Source: Treponema sp.
Lineage (GTDB): Bacteria; Spirochaetota; Spirochaetia; Treponematales; Breznakiellaceae
DNA length: 45,625 nt
Direction: 5' to 3'
Assembly (NCBI GenBank): GCA_031278095.1
Contig: JAITLC010000058.1
Span: 1 to 45,625 of the forward strand
The number at the start of each line of letters is the position of its first letter. The first letter of the stretch is position 1. The translations under genes were made by a program, and so were the position numbers. The notes below the pieces were generated by a model, which did no database searches, had not been told where the DNA came from, and was given only the letters and a program-made list of their open reading frames with translations. Below, in pieces: positions 34,549 through 43,915 of the stretch.

Positions 34549-35469
34549 TCATTCCAGCCAATGGCCGACCCTGCGGATCTTCTGGTTGCGGTAACGGACA
34601 AGAACCGAAGGGTTGCGGTTTGTGAGGTTTTTGATTTCTTTGATCAGGACTTTTTTGATGTTTGCGGCGGTTGCATCGGGATCGGCATGGGCGCCTCCGG
34701 GGGGTTCGGGGATGATGCCGTTGATTACCTTGAATTCAAGGAGATCGTTGCTGGTGATCCGCAGCATGACCGCCGCATCTTTGGCCTTGCTTGAATCCCG
34801 GAGGAGTATGGAAGCGCAGCCTTCGGGGCTGATAACCGAATAGATTGCGTTTTCCAGCATATAGATCTTGTCCCCCACACTAAGGCCCAGCGCGCCGCCT
34901 GAGCCTCCTTCTCCGATGATGATACAGACAATCGGAGTCTTGAGCTGGCTCAGGTCACGGAGATTGCGGGCTATGGCTTCCCCGATTCCCCGTTCCTCGG
35001 CTCCCAGGCCGGGATATGCGCCGGCAGTATCAATAAAGGTGATGATGGGCCGGTAAAATTTTTCGGCTTCTTTTGCAAGACGCAGGGCCTTGCGGTAACC
35101 TTCGGGGTTTGCCATACCGTGGTTACGGTATACATTTTCCTTGAGTGTTCTTCCTTTCTGATTTGCAATGATTGTAACAGGCCGCCCTTCGAGAAAGGCA
35201 AGTCCGCCGACAATGGCAGGATCATCGCCAAAGGCCCGGTCACCGTGCAGCTCGATAAAACCGGTAAATATCCTGTTTATGTAATCCATTGAATAGGGCC
35301 GTTCAGGATGCCGGGCCAGTTCCACCTTCCGCCAGGTTGCCTCAGTCCGGGAGACGGCCTGAATTTTGTTTTCGATGTTTTCAAGATCCTGAACAGCATC
35401 GATGTCTGTTTTAGAGATCATCTTTTTCAATTCGTCCAATTTTTTTTGCAATTCCAAAGTATCCATCAT
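34549..35469 (-). CDS. accA: Acetyl-CoA carboxylase carboxyltransferase subunit alpha
   Basis: This 306-residue AccA transfers the carboxyl group from carboxybiotin to acetyl-CoA together with AccD, giving malonyl-CoA in the cytoplasm. The family blocks are present: [54 protein letters not shown] and [18 protein letters not shown]. Length is typical. The start overlaps the accD stop by four bases. It is the last gene of the fab/acc operon, and its stop lies 2 bp from the convergent SUMF1-fold gene. Confidence 0.96.
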   Translation of the reverse strand: MMDTLELQKKLDELKKMISKTDIDAVQDLENIENKIQAVSRTEATWRKVELARHPERPYSMDYINRIFTGFIELHGDRAFGDDPAIVGGLAFLEGRPVTIIANQKGRTLKENVYRNHGMANPEGYRKALRLAKEAEKFYRPIITFIDTAGAYPGLGAEERGIGEAIARNLRDLSQLKTPIVCIIIGEGGSGGALGLSVGDKIYMLENAIYSVISPEGCASILLRDSSKAKDAAVMLRITSNDLLEFKVINGIIPEPPGGAHADPDATAANIKKVLIKEIKNLTNRNPSVLVRYRNQKIRRVGHWLE

Positions 35470-36269
35470 GTATACTTCCTGTGCAGATCGATAAGGCAGG
35501 CAAGAATTTTTTTCTGCTCCTGACGCGCAACGACAAGATCCACAAAACCCTTGTCCCTCTGGAATTCGGCTCGCTGAAAACCTTCCGGCAGGGTTTGACG
35601 GATGGTACCTTCAATAACTCTGGGGCCCGCAAAGCCGATAAGGGCGCCGGGTTCCGCAATGGTGATGTCCGCCAGCATGGCAAAAGAGGCGGTTACACCG
35701 CCGGTGGTGGGATCACAGAGCACGATGAAAAAGGGAATACCGGCCTTGTCCAGTTCCGCCGCGGCGCTGGATGTTTTGGCCATCTGCAAAAGTGAAAAAA
35801 TTCCCTCCTGCATCCTGGCGCCGCCTGAAGTAGTATAAATGATCACGGGAAGTTTCCTGTCTATGCCCATGAGTATGGCTCTGCAGACCTTTTCGCCCAC
35901 AACCGAGCCCATTGAGCCGCCCATGAATTTGAAGGACATGAGTCCCAGAATTGCAGGCCGCCCTTCAATGCTGCAGGTTCCCGTGATCACCGCGTCCTTC
36001 ATCTGAGCCTTCACCGCCGCTTCAGAAAGCTTTTTTTCATAACCTGCAAGATCAATGGGATTAATGGAACTCATGCCGGCGGAGAATTCTTCAAAACTTT
36101 CCGGATCGGGAAGATAGAGCAGCCGTTCATTGGGTTCCATGCGGTAATGGTAGCCGCAGGACGGACAGGTTTTTAATGCGGCGTCAATATCCTTCCGGGA
36201 ATGCCGGGCGCCGCAGAGCGGACAGGCATCTATCTCTGATGGTGAAACTTCGGTTTTTTCACTATTCAT
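35466..36269 (-). CDS. accD: Acetyl-CoA carboxylase carboxyltransferase subunit beta
   Basis: This 267-residue AccD carries an N-terminal zinc ribbon, [16 protein letters not shown] to [11 protein letters not shown] (CxxC...CxxC), then the crotonase-like core: [56 protein letters not shown] and [13 protein letters not shown]. It forms the carboxyltransferase with AccA. It overlaps accC by 8 bp and accA by 4 bp. Confidence 0.96.
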   Translation of the reverse strand: MNSEKTEVSPSEIDACPLCGARHSRKDIDAALKTCPSCGYHYRMEPNERLLYLPDPESFEEFSAGMSSINPIDLAGYEKKLSEAAVKAQMKDAVITGTCSIEGRPAILGLMSFKFMGGSMGSVVGEKVCRAILMGIDRKLPVIIYTTSGGARMQEGIFSLLQMAKTSSAAAELDKAGIPFFIVLCDPTTGGVTASFAMLADITIAEPGALIGFAGPRVIEGTIRQTLPEGFQRAEFQRDKGFVDLVVARQEQKKILACLIDLHRKYT

Positions 36270-37626
36270 GTTCGGCCTCCTTGGCTATGGTTTCATACCA
36301 GGATGTAGCAAAATCGCCTGATTTGAAAACATCACTCTGCATTATCCATCTCTGTTGATTGATATTTGTTTTGATCCCTTCTATACAAAGTTCATTCAGC
36401 GCCCGTATCATGCGGGCAATGGCAGCTTCACGGTCTGTACTGTGTACGATAAGTTTTGCCACCATGGAATCGTAGTACGGCGGAACAGTACAGCCCTGAT
36501 ACATGAAGGAATCAAAACGCACTCCAGGTCCGCCGGGAATTTCAAGACGGCTGATTTTACCGGGACTGAGCGCATTGATCCTGCACTCGATGGCATGACC
36601 CCTTAGATTTTTCCCGCTGCTTTTTCCGTTGAACTTTTCAAGCTCCTTGTCTAGTTTCCCTTCGGTACACGCGAGTATCTGCTGGCGGATAATGTCCACG
36701 CCGGAAACAAATTCGCTTACCGGATGCTCCACCTGAACCCGTGCATTTACTTCCATAAAGTAAAATTTATCTTTTTCTACGAGAAATTCAATAGTACCGG
36801 CGCCCCGGTATTTAAGCTCCCGGAACATGGCCGAAGCGCCTTCGGACATCCGCCGCCGCATGTCATCGTTTACCGCGGGAGAGGGACTTTCTTCAATAAG
36901 TTTTTGATGATGTTTTTGAACCGTACAGTCCCGTTCGCCCAGAACCGCCACGGTCCCGCCGCCATCGGCGACGATCTGCAATTCTACATGCCGGGGATTT
37001 TCCAGATAACGTTCGATAAAGACCCTGCCGTCCGCAAAATTTGCCTCCGCTTCCCGGCCTGCGATGGAAAGATTTTCCGCGAGATCCTCTTCCCTGCGGA
37101 CAATCCGCATACCCTTTCCGCCTCCCCCGGCGGCAGCCTTGATAATTACCGGCAAACCTATTTCCCTTACCGCTTCAAGGGCCTTTTGCGAATCGCCGAC
37201 AGCTTCTTTGGTACCGGGTGTAACGGGAAGGGTGAAACGCCGGGCCGTATCCCTGGCAATAACCTTGTCGCCCAGGAGTTCTATCACTTCAGGATCAGGG
37301 CCGATAAAGATAAGTCCCCTGTCCCGGACAAATTTTGCAAAGGAGGCACTTTCCGAAAGAAAACCGGCGCCGGGATGTATTGCCTCACATTCGCTGTTAA
37401 TGGCCGCCATGACAAGGTTGTTACAGTCAAGGTAACTTTTGGCGGAAGGGGGCGGCCCGATACAGATTGCCTTATCGGCAAGCCTGACATGAAGACTGTC
37501 TCTGTCCGCAGTTGAATAAACCGCCACCGCCTCTATTCCCATTTCATGGCAGGCCCGTATTATCCTTACGGCGATTTCACCCCGGTTGGCAATCAGGAGA
37601 CGGTTGAGATGGACAGACTTTTTCAC
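36262..37626 (-). CDS. accC: Acetyl-CoA carboxylase biotin carboxylase subunit
   Basis: This 454-residue ATP-grasp enzyme carboxylates the biotin of AccB. Seen are LLIANRGEIAVRIIRACHEM, the Gly-rich AAGGGGKGMRIVRR, ERDCTVQKHHQKLIEE and MEVNARVQVEHPVSEFVSGV. Length matches the family. The start is a GTG at 37626, one base after the accB stop, with a weak ribosome binding site, so it probably depends on coupling with accB. The long opposite-strand frame across its middle is a shadow. Confidence 0.96.
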   Translation of the reverse strand: MKKSVHLNRLLIANRGEIAVRIIRACHEMGIEAVAVYSTADRDSLHVRLADKAICIGPPPSAKSYLDCNNLVMAAINSECEAIHPGAGFLSESASFAKFVRDRGLIFIGPDPEVIELLGDKVIARDTARRFTLPVTPGTKEAVGDSQKALEAVREIGLPVIIKAAAGGGGKGMRIVRREEDLAENLSIAGREAEANFADGRVFIERYLENPRHVELQIVADGGGTVAVLGERDCTVQKHHQKLIEESPSPAVNDDMRRRMSEGASAMFRELKYRGAGTIEFLVEKDKFYFMEVNARVQVEHPVSEFVSGVDIIRQQILACTEGKLDKELEKFNGKSSGKNLRGHAIECRINALSPGKISRLEIPGGPGVRFDSFMYQGCTVPPYYDSMVAKLIVHSTDREAAIARMIRALNELCIEGIKTNINQQRWIMQSDVFKSGDFATSWYETIAKEAEHE

Positions 37627-37627
37627 G

Positions 37628-38116
37628 CTAGAGCCGTTTTACCCCAAAGAGAGCCTGGCCGTATTCAACCAGGTCTCCGTTGGCAGCCTTTACCGAAAGT
37701 ATCTCGCAGTCAAATTCGGCTTCCAGATGGTTCATCATCTTCATTGCCTCAAGAATACAGAGACTGTCGCCGGCTTTTACCCTGGTTCCCGGCTTGACGA
37801 AGGGAGGTGAGTCGGGGCCGGCCGCGGCATAGAAGGTGGCGACAATAGGACTAATGATAATTTCTTCCCCCGGAACGGTCTCCATTGCCTCGGGAGCCGC
37901 CGGCAGCCCAAGATGCACCGGTACCGGAGAATTCGCTTCGGCAGTTCCGGCTGCGGCATGTGTAACAGGGCCGGCGGCTGGAGGAACCGGGCCGCCTTTG
38001 GCAAAAGCCGCTTCCTTCCGCAGTATGAGACGGGATGTTTCATCACTAAAAACAAGTTCGACAATGGAAGAATTATCAAGCTTCTCCATCAAAGAAAGTA
38101 TAACTTTATCATTCAT
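37628..38116 (-). CDS. accB: Biotin carboxyl carrier protein of acetyl-CoA carboxylase
   Basis: This 162-residue AccB has a C-terminal biotinyl domain with the lipoylated-type motif LEAMKMMNHLEAE; the Lys between the two Met residues carries biotin. An Ala/Pro-rich linker (about residues 40-80) joins an N-terminal helix region. I chose ATG 38116, with GAGGG seven bases upstream, over an earlier TTG. It lies 19 bp after fabV. Confidence 0.94.
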   Translation of the reverse strand: MNDKVILSLMEKLDNSSIVELVFSDETSRLILRKEAAFAKGGPVPPAAGPVTHAAAGTAEANSPVPVHLGLPAAPEAMETVPGEEIIISPIVATFYAAAGPDSPPFVKPGTRVKAGDSLCILEAMKMMNHLEAEFDCEILSVKAANGDLVEYGQALFGVKRL

Positions 38117-38135
38117 ATACAATCCCTCTACTATA

Positions 38136-39389
38136 CTATTCGATCCCGGCAGGGTTTATGTCCGCATCATAGTCAACACCCTCTACATCAAAACCGTGGG
38201 CTTCCAGAAAATCATGCTTAAACCCTTCAATGTCGGTCAACTCAAGGGCATTCTCTTCGGTGGTTTTTGCCATCCTCTCAAGTACGGCTTCCTGTACGTC
38301 CTTCCGCATCTCCCAGTCGTCAATACGGATACGGTTTTCGCTGTCAACAGGAACATTGCCGGGATCTTCCCTTCCTTCGGCAGAGTAGAGCCTGTCCTTA
38401 TAAAGCCTGATAATCTGTTCGATACAGCCTTCGTGCAGTCCCTTCTCTTTCATCACCCCGAACAGGCATGAAACATAGAAGGGTATGATGGGAATTACCG
38501 CGCTGGCTCTGGTTACCAGAGCCTTGTTCACCGAGATCCAGGCCCGGCGTTTTGAATTTCCGCCTACGGCAAAGGATCTGTTGATCTCCTTCCCGGCCCG
38601 TTCCAGATCTTCCTTTGCCCTGCCTATGGTACCGTTTTTGTAGATTTCCCAGGAGAGTTCGGGGCCGATGTAGGTATAGGCAAGGGTTCTTGCCGCGGGG
38701 GCCAGCGTCCCTGCCTTGTCCAGAGCCTCAATCCACAGTTCCCAGTCTTCTCCGCCCATCACCTTGACGGTATTGGCAATTTCTTCCTCCGGGGCAGGTT
38801 CTGCGGTACATTCAATAATCTTCGCAGTCATCATGTCGATGGTTTTTCCTGAATAACTCTTACCGATGGGCTTGATTACCGATCTGTACACGATTCCTGT
38901 TTTGGGATCTGTCCTCACCGGGGAAGCCAGAGAGTAGATCACGAGATCCGCCTGAGCGGGAATGCCTGCCTCTGCGGCCGCCTCTTTTATGGCGGCAATG
39001 GCCAGATCCTTCATTTCGCCGGAGAAGGCATCCCCATCCAGGGTTTTTGATACCAGTCCCGCCCCGGCAGCATCCCTGTCGAAACAGAGGTTGTTGTAGT
39101 AACCGGGTGTACCGGGCTTGCTGTCCGTGGCGGGTTTCTCAAAGGAAACTCCAACCGTAACGGCTCCGTAACCAAAGGCCGCAGCGATTCTGCTTGCAAG
39201 TCCGTAACCCGTGGAACAGCCCAGGATCAGCGCCAGTTTCGGCAGCCCCGGAGCGGAGGACTCTTTGGCCGGCTTTCCTCCGGCCAGTATCTTTGTTGTA
39301 TAGGCAATCTGTTTCCGCACCGATGCCGCGCATCCTGCGGGGTGGCTGTTGATACAGATATTGTTACGAACCATGGGTTTAATTATCAC
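38136..39389 (-). CDS. fabV: Enoyl-[acyl-carrier-protein] reductase / trans-2-enoyl-CoA reductase, FabV/Ter type
   Basis: This 417-residue NADH-dependent enzyme performs the last reduction of each elongation cycle. It starts MIIKPMVRNNICINSHPAGC, almost the start of the Treponema denticola Ter enzyme. It has the nucleotide-binding LGCSTGYGLASRIAAAFGYG, VIYSLASPVRTDP, and the catalytic Tyr and Lys in the Y-x8-K arrangement YKNGTIGRAK, with VNKALVTRASAVIPIIPFYV after it. The GTG start has AGGAGA seven bases upstream and overlaps fabZ. Its place among fab genes favours a role in fatty-acid synthesis over a free CoA-ester pathway, but the family does both. Confidence 0.95.
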   Translation of the reverse strand: MIIKPMVRNNICINSHPAGCAASVRKQIAYTTKILAGGKPAKESSAPGLPKLALILGCSTGYGLASRIAAAFGYGAVTVGVSFEKPATDSKPGTPGYYNNLCFDRDAAGAGLVSKTLDGDAFSGEMKDLAIAAIKEAAAEAGIPAQADLVIYSLASPVRTDPKTGIVYRSVIKPIGKSYSGKTIDMMTAKIIECTAEPAPEEEIANTVKVMGGEDWELWIEALDKAGTLAPAARTLAYTYIGPELSWEIYKNGTIGRAKEDLERAGKEINRSFAVGGNSKRRAWISVNKALVTRASAVIPIIPFYVSCLFGVMKEKGLHEGCIEQIIRLYKDRLYSAEGREDPGNVPVDSENRIRIDDWEMRKDVQEAVLERMAKTTEENALELTDIEGFKHDFLEAHGFDVEGVDYDADINPAGIE

Positions 39390-39822
39390 TATTTTCTCCT
39401 ACAAGACACATCCATTCCGCCTCTGCAGCCAGTTTATCGCCTACATAGGCCTTACCCGACTGCTTAATCATATGCGTGGATACCCTTAAATTTTCGATCT
39501 CCGAACGGACTTCATCTCCCGGCCTCACCTGGCAGCGGAACTTTGCCTTGTCTACCGTGGCGAGGAAAAAGAGGACATCGTCTCCGAGAATGCCGAGTTT
39601 GCGGAGACCCGCTCCACCCGACTGGGCCATGGTTTCCACAAGAATCACGCCGGGTACTACCGGATACTGTGGGAAATGGCCCGCAAAGAAGAATTCCTTT
39701 TCGGTAAACACATGCCGTGCAATAATTTTACTGCTGTCTGCAGAAACAATATCGTCTACAAACAGGAAAGGCGAACGGTGAGGCAATAGCTCTTTGATTA
39801 AGTTCGGCTCGTGTTCACTCAT
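39379..39822 (-). CDS. fabZ: 3-hydroxyacyl-[acyl-carrier-protein] dehydratase
   Basis: This 147-residue hot-dog-fold protein has LIKELLPHRSPFLFVDDIVS and the active-site block GHFPQYPVVPGVILVETMAQ, with its His and Glu. It dehydrates 3-hydroxyacyl-ACP. Length is typical for FabZ. It lies 12 bp after fabF and overlaps fabV. Confidence 0.95.
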   Translation of the reverse strand: MSEHEPNLIKELLPHRSPFLFVDDIVSADSSKIIARHVFTEKEFFFAGHFPQYPVVPGVILVETMAQSGGAGLRKLGILGDDVLFFLATVDKAKFRCQVRPGDEVRSEIENLRVSTHMIKQSGKAYVGDKLAAEAEWMCLVGENSDN

Positions 39823-39834
39823 GTTTTCTCCCTG

Positions 39835-41106
39835 TCACGCATCATAGGCACGGAAGATTACCACTCCGTTGTGTCCCCCAAAGCCCAGAGACCCGGAAGC
39901 GGCGGCTTTTATCTCTCCATACTGAACTTTGTTGGGAACATAATCAAGATCACATTCCGGATCGGGATTATCAAGGTTAATGGTGGGGGGATAAAACCCC
40001 TTTCTGATCGCCAGAATACAGGCAATGGCTTCAATGCCTCCCGAACCGGCAACGCAGTGCCCTGTCATGCTCTTTATTGAAGAAATTTTCATTTTTTTGG
40101 CATGATCCCCGAATGCATACTTGATCATTCTTGTTTCCGTAGGATCGTTGACCTGCGTGGAAGTACCGTGGGCGTTGTAGTACCCGATGTCTTCCGGTTT
40201 AAGCCCTGCGTCTTCAAGGGCTTTTTTGATGGTAATGCCGCCGCTTTCCCCGGAAGGATCCGGAGCAGTAATGTGATAGGCGTCGGAAGTAACACCGTAT
40301 CCTGCAAATTCCGACAGAATCGCTGCGCCCCGTTTTTTGGCATGTTCTTCGCTTTCGAGGATCAGGATGCCTGCGCCTTCACCCATAACAAAACCGTCCC
40401 GGTCTGCGTCAAAAGGCCGGGAAGCCTTTTCAGGATCATCGCAGCGTTTGGTGGAGAGAGCCTTGAGCATCTGGAAGGCGCCGATTGAAAACGGAACTAT
40501 GCAGGCTTCGGTTCCGCCCGAGATTACTACATCGCAGCGGCCTCCGCGGATAAGATCCAGGGCCTGGCCCAGGGCGTCGGTTCCGGAAGTGCAGGCTGTC
40601 ACCTGGGTAAACGAAGGGCCATTGAGCCCGTACATGATACTGATATTGGCGGCCGCTTCGTTGGAGATCATCATGGGTACTGTCAGGGGCAGCATGCGCC
40701 GGGGGCCCTGATCAAAAAGTTTGCGGAAGGATTCAGAAACAACCTCATAGCCGCCGATCCCGTTTCCCATAACGACGCCCGCCTTCCCCGGATCACCGGT
40801 AATGCGGCGCCTTCCCTCTTCACCGGCCTGTGACAGTAATCCTGCCTGTTCCATCGCCTGGCTTGCTGCGGCTACCGCAAACTGAGAGAAACGCGCCATC
40901 TTGCGTGCATCCCTTTTGTCGATCCATCCGGAGGGATCAAAATCCTTGACTTCCGCAGCAATGGTAACATCGAAACCGGCAGTATCAAAAGAAGTAATTC
41001 TGCCCACTCCGCTTCTGCCTTCTTTGAGGGCTTTTTCAAATTCATCCACCGAATGGGCTACAGGAGAGATCAACCCCATGCCGGTAACCACAACTTTTTT
41101 ATTCAT
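39835..41106 (-). CDS. fabF: 3-oxoacyl-[acyl-carrier-protein] synthase II
   Basis: This 423-residue ketosynthase condenses malonyl-ACP with the growing acyl-ACP. The catalytic Cys is in FTQVTACTSGTDALGQAL; the two His are in NAHGTSTQVNDPTET and KSMTGHCVAGSGG. The start at ATG 41106 is set by AGGAGG at 41112-41117; an upstream TTG is not needed. A 121-bp repeat element separates it from fabG, where acpP usually lies. Confidence 0.95.
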   Translation of the reverse strand: MNKKVVVTGMGLISPVAHSVDEFEKALKEGRSGVGRITSFDTAGFDVTIAAEVKDFDPSGWIDKRDARKMARFSQFAVAAASQAMEQAGLLSQAGEEGRRRITGDPGKAGVVMGNGIGGYEVVSESFRKLFDQGPRRMLPLTVPMMISNEAAANISIMYGLNGPSFTQVTACTSGTDALGQALDLIRGGRCDVVISGGTEACIVPFSIGAFQMLKALSTKRCDDPEKASRPFDADRDGFVMGEGAGILILESEEHAKKRGAAILSEFAGYGVTSDAYHITAPDPSGESGGITIKKALEDAGLKPEDIGYYNAHGTSTQVNDPTETRMIKYAFGDHAKKMKISSIKSMTGHCVAGSGGIEAIACILAIRKGFYPPTINLDNPDPECDLDYVPNKVQYGEIKAAASGSLGFGGHNGVVIFRAYDA

Positions 41107-41119
41107 CAAAACCTCCTGC

Positions 41120-41240
41120 TATATAGTGTCTGTTCATAATGTAGACACATTATGAACAGACTTCCTTAAAAACCGCATTTGCGTATACAAATGCAAAGTC
41201 TGTCCTCAAAGTAACCGATTTTGTGGACAGACACTATATA
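41120..41240. repeat. 121-bp three-hairpin element with 14-bp terminal inverted repeats between fabG and fabF
   Basis: TATATAGTGTCTGT (41120-41133) is exactly complementary to 41227-41240. Inside are three hairpins: a stem starting TCTGTTCATAATGT with a four-base loop, GCATTTG with CAAATGC, and GTCTGTCC with GGACAGAC. The right end contains the TAG stop and the last codons of fabG, and the left end stops 3 bp before the AGGAGG of fabF. No open frame. It resembles the element at 10490-10609 in plan and length. Confidence 0.75.
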
Positions 41241-41968
41241 AACATTCCGCCGTCGACGGAAAGCACCTGTCCTGTTATATAGGAAGAATCACCGGAAGCA
41301 AGAAAAAGCGCCGCGGAGGCAATATCCTCCGGTTTTCCGCTTCTCTTAAGCGGGATAATCTCCATCATTTTTCCCTTTGCCTCTTCGCTCATGGCGGCAG
41401 TCATGTCGCTTTCGATAAATCCAGGCGCCAGGGCATTTACCCGCACGCCCCGGCTTGCCATTTCCCGCGCGAGACTCTTTGTTATGCCGATGAGCCCGGC
41501 CTTGCTGGCCGCATAGTTGGCCTGCCCCCCGTTTCCATGGAGGCCTACAACGCTGCTCATGTTGATGATGGAACCGGAGCGCTTCCGTATCATCTCCCGG
41601 CCAACGGTTCTTGCGATGATAAAGGCCGAAGTTAAATTCACGTCGAGTACCTTCTGGAAATCCGCAATACTCATCCTGAACGAGAGGCCGTCTTTGGTGA
41701 CGCCTGCATTGTTTACCAGGATGTCAAAACCTCCCGCTTCCTTCTGGACAGCCTCGATGATCCCTTCGACAGCATTGGTGTCACCCAGATCGGCGCTTAT
41801 CCAGTGGAGTTTGCCGCCGGCTCCGGCAATACGGCCGGCCAGATCGGCAGGTTCCCCGGCGCTCAGCCCCCAAAGTTCGGCGCCTTCTGCGAGGAAACGC
41901 TCGCCGATCGCCTTGCCGATGCCGCGGGAAGCCCCGGTAACCAGCGCCTTTTTGTTCAGCAGCCTCAT
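41234..41968 (-). CDS. fabG: 3-oxoacyl-[acyl-carrier-protein] reductase
   Basis: This 244-residue short-chain dehydrogenase reduces 3-oxoacyl-ACP with NADPH. It shows TGASRGIGKAIGERF, NNAGVTKDGLSFRM, the catalytic Ser in INMSSVVGLHGNGG, YAASKAG with the Tyr and Lys, and ends GQVLSVDGGMFI. Its stop and final codons fall in the terminal repeat of the inserted element, which leaves the protein end normal. It overlaps fabD by four bases. Confidence 0.95.
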   Translation of the reverse strand: MRLLNKKALVTGASRGIGKAIGERFLAEGAELWGLSAGEPADLAGRIAGAGGKLHWISADLGDTNAVEGIIEAVQKEAGGFDILVNNAGVTKDGLSFRMSIADFQKVLDVNLTSAFIIARTVGREMIRKRSGSIINMSSVVGLHGNGGQANYAASKAGLIGITKSLAREMASRGVRVNALAPGFIESDMTAAMSEEAKGKMMEIIPLKRSGKPEDIASAALFLASGDSSYITGQVLSVDGGMFI

Positions 41969-42909
41969 AGTAATTCTATCTCCTTTGCGGTTCCTGCCCC
42001 GAGACAGGGAATCCCGCTTATCTCTTTCCAGAGACCCTGCAATACTGTTCCGGGCCCTGCTTCAAGAACCTGCGCAAAGCCTCCGGCAGCATTAATGGCC
42101 TTCTCTTCATCGACCCAGCGGACAGGGCTCGTAATCTGGAGCAGAGCCAGCCTTTTTATTTCTTCCCCGTTTTTAATTTCCGTTCCTGTTACGTTTGAAT
42201 AGAAGGGGATGACAGGATCCTTAAAAGTTACCTGTTCCAGTACCGGACGGAATTCTTCCGCAGCTTCCTTCATGAGAGGGGAGTGAAAGGGCCCCGCTAC
42301 CGTAAGCCTGACCACACGCCGGGCCCCCGCCTCCTTGAACCGTTTTTCCGCTTCCGACAGGGCTTCTGCGGTTCCCGAGACCACAAGCTGTTTGGGAGAA
42401 TTGATGTTGGCCGCATAGAGCCCTTCCAGCCCTGCGGCGCTCCACGCGGCAATAAGACTCTCAACTTCTCCGGGAGGAAGCCCCAGAACAGCCGTCATAC
42501 CGGGCGGATCGCCCACCTCCGTTTTTATCCGTTCTGCAGTCTTCTGCATGGCCTCCCCCCGGGCCTTTACCAGACGGAAGACATCTTCCGCAGTAATGCC
42601 GCCTGAGACAACAAGGGCTGCATATTCTCCCAGACTATGCCCTGCAGAGGCGCAGACTTCCATGCCCTTTTCACAGAGGAATGCAGCCGCCGCAAGGTTT
42701 GTCAGGGTAATGGCAGGCTGGGCAATATCGCTGCGTTTGAGGCTTTCTTCATCCGCAGTCCGCAGCAGTTCTTCCATATCCCTGCCCATCGTTTCGGAAG
42801 CGGTTTCAAAGAGCCGTTTTGCCCCGGTGGAAGCCGCAAGAAAATCAAGACCCATGCCCCGTTTCTGGACTCCCTGACCCGGAAAGAGCAGGACTGTCTT
42901 TTTTACCAT
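41965..42909 (-). CDS. fabD: Malonyl-CoA:ACP transacylase
   Basis: This 314-residue enzyme loads malonyl groups on ACP. It begins KKTVLLFPGQGVQKRGMGLD, has the nucleophile elbow AGHSLGEYAALVVSGG, RGEAMQKTAE, and VAGPFHSPLMKEAAEEF with the catalytic His. GGAGGG lies about 11 bp upstream of the ATG at 42909. It overlaps fabH by 7 bp and fabG by 4 bp. Confidence 0.95.
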   Translation of the reverse strand: MVKKTVLLFPGQGVQKRGMGLDFLAASTGAKRLFETASETMGRDMEELLRTADEESLKRSDIAQPAITLTNLAAAAFLCEKGMEVCASAGHSLGEYAALVVSGGITAEDVFRLVKARGEAMQKTAERIKTEVGDPPGMTAVLGLPPGEVESLIAAWSAAGLEGLYAANINSPKQLVVSGTAEALSEAEKRFKEAGARRVVRLTVAGPFHSPLMKEAAEEFRPVLEQVTFKDPVIPFYSNVTGTEIKNGEEIKRLALLQITSPVRWVDEEKAINAAGGFAQVLEAGPGTVLQGLWKEISGIPCLGAGTAKEIELL

Positions 42910-43904
42910 ATAATTAAATTCCCTCCGTAGGTGAGACCTCCCCCGAAACCAATGCTCATCACCAAATCTCCACGGGAAAGTCCGCCTGCGCGGTTGAGTT
43001 CATCCAGTGCGATGGGAATGGAAGCCGCGGAAGTATTGGCATATTCTTCAATGTTGAGAAAAAACATTTCTTCGGGTATTCCAAGCCGTTTTCCTGCGGC
43101 CTGTACAATCCGTGCGTTTGCCTGATGCGGTATGATCCGCGCCACTTCTTCAATATCCATTCCCTCTTCCTTCAACAGGCTTTCTATCGTATCCGTCATG
43201 GCCTTGACGGCAAAATTGTAAACCGCCCGGCCATTCATTTTCAGATAACCGGAGGTATCCATAATTTCCCCCGGCTTCCAGGGATAACGGCTGCCTCCCC
43301 GTTTGATCATCAGATACTCAGCCCCGGAACCGTCTGCACTCAGGATACTTCTCAACAAACCCCGTTTGCCGGGACCTTCGGAGGGGGCGTCGGTCTTTTC
43401 AAGCACCACAGCCCCTGCTCCATCGCCGAAAAGCACACAGGTTCCTCTGTCATTCCAGTCCGTAATACGGCTGAGAACATCGGCCCCGATAACCAGGGCC
43501 CGGCGGCGCCCAGCCTTGATGCTGAGGAGAGCCGCCGCAGTTTCCAGTCCATAGATAAAACCTGTGCAGCCTGCAATCAGATCCATGGCGCCTGCATGTT
43601 TTGCCTTTAGCCTGTTCTGAACGATACAGGCCGTGGAAGGGCAGCCCTGAAAATCCGGGGTTGCAGTCCCGATTACTATCAGGTCGAGGCTCTCCGCTTC
43701 CAGTCCTGCCATATCCAGCGCCTGCCGGGCCGCTTCCACAGCCAAATCGCTGGCGGCGTTTTCTTCGGAGGCTATATGCCGTGCGCCGATTCCCGTATGG
43801 GAACGGATCCACTCATCGCTGGTTTCCATCTGCCGGGCAAGTTCTTCATTACTTACCCTCCGGGAAGGTATGCCCTTTCCTGTACCCTTTATTTCAATAG
43901 CCAT
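42903..43904 (-). CDS. fabH: 3-oxoacyl-[acyl-carrier-protein] synthase III
   Basis: This 333-residue enzyme starts chain synthesis from acetyl-CoA and malonyl-ACP. The triad is visible: Cys in DLIAGCTGFIYGLETA, His in RIIPHQANARIVQAA and Asn in NIEEYANTSAASIPIALDE. It is the first gene of the operon. Its ATG at 43904 lies 11 bp from a perfect palindrome and has only a weak ribosome binding site (AAAAGAA). Confidence 0.96.
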   Translation of the reverse strand: MAIEIKGTGKGIPSRRVSNEELARQMETSDEWIRSHTGIGARHIASEENAASDLAVEAARQALDMAGLEAESLDLIVIGTATPDFQGCPSTACIVQNRLKAKHAGAMDLIAGCTGFIYGLETAAALLSIKAGRRRALVIGADVLSRITDWNDRGTCVLFGDGAGAVVLEKTDAPSEGPGKRGLLRSILSADGSGAEYLMIKRGGSRYPWKPGEIMDTSGYLKMNGRAVYNFAVKAMTDTIESLLKEEGMDIEEVARIIPHQANARIVQAAGKRLGIPEEMFFLNIEEYANTSAASIPIALDELNRAGGLSRGDLVMSIGFGGGLTYGGNLIIW

Positions 43905-43915
43905 TCATTCTTTTA

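Noticed and set aside
36724-37515. 263-codon open frame on the plus strand
   Set aside because: It lies wholly antisense to accC, shows no protein family pattern and has no ribosome binding site; it reflects codon bias of accC.
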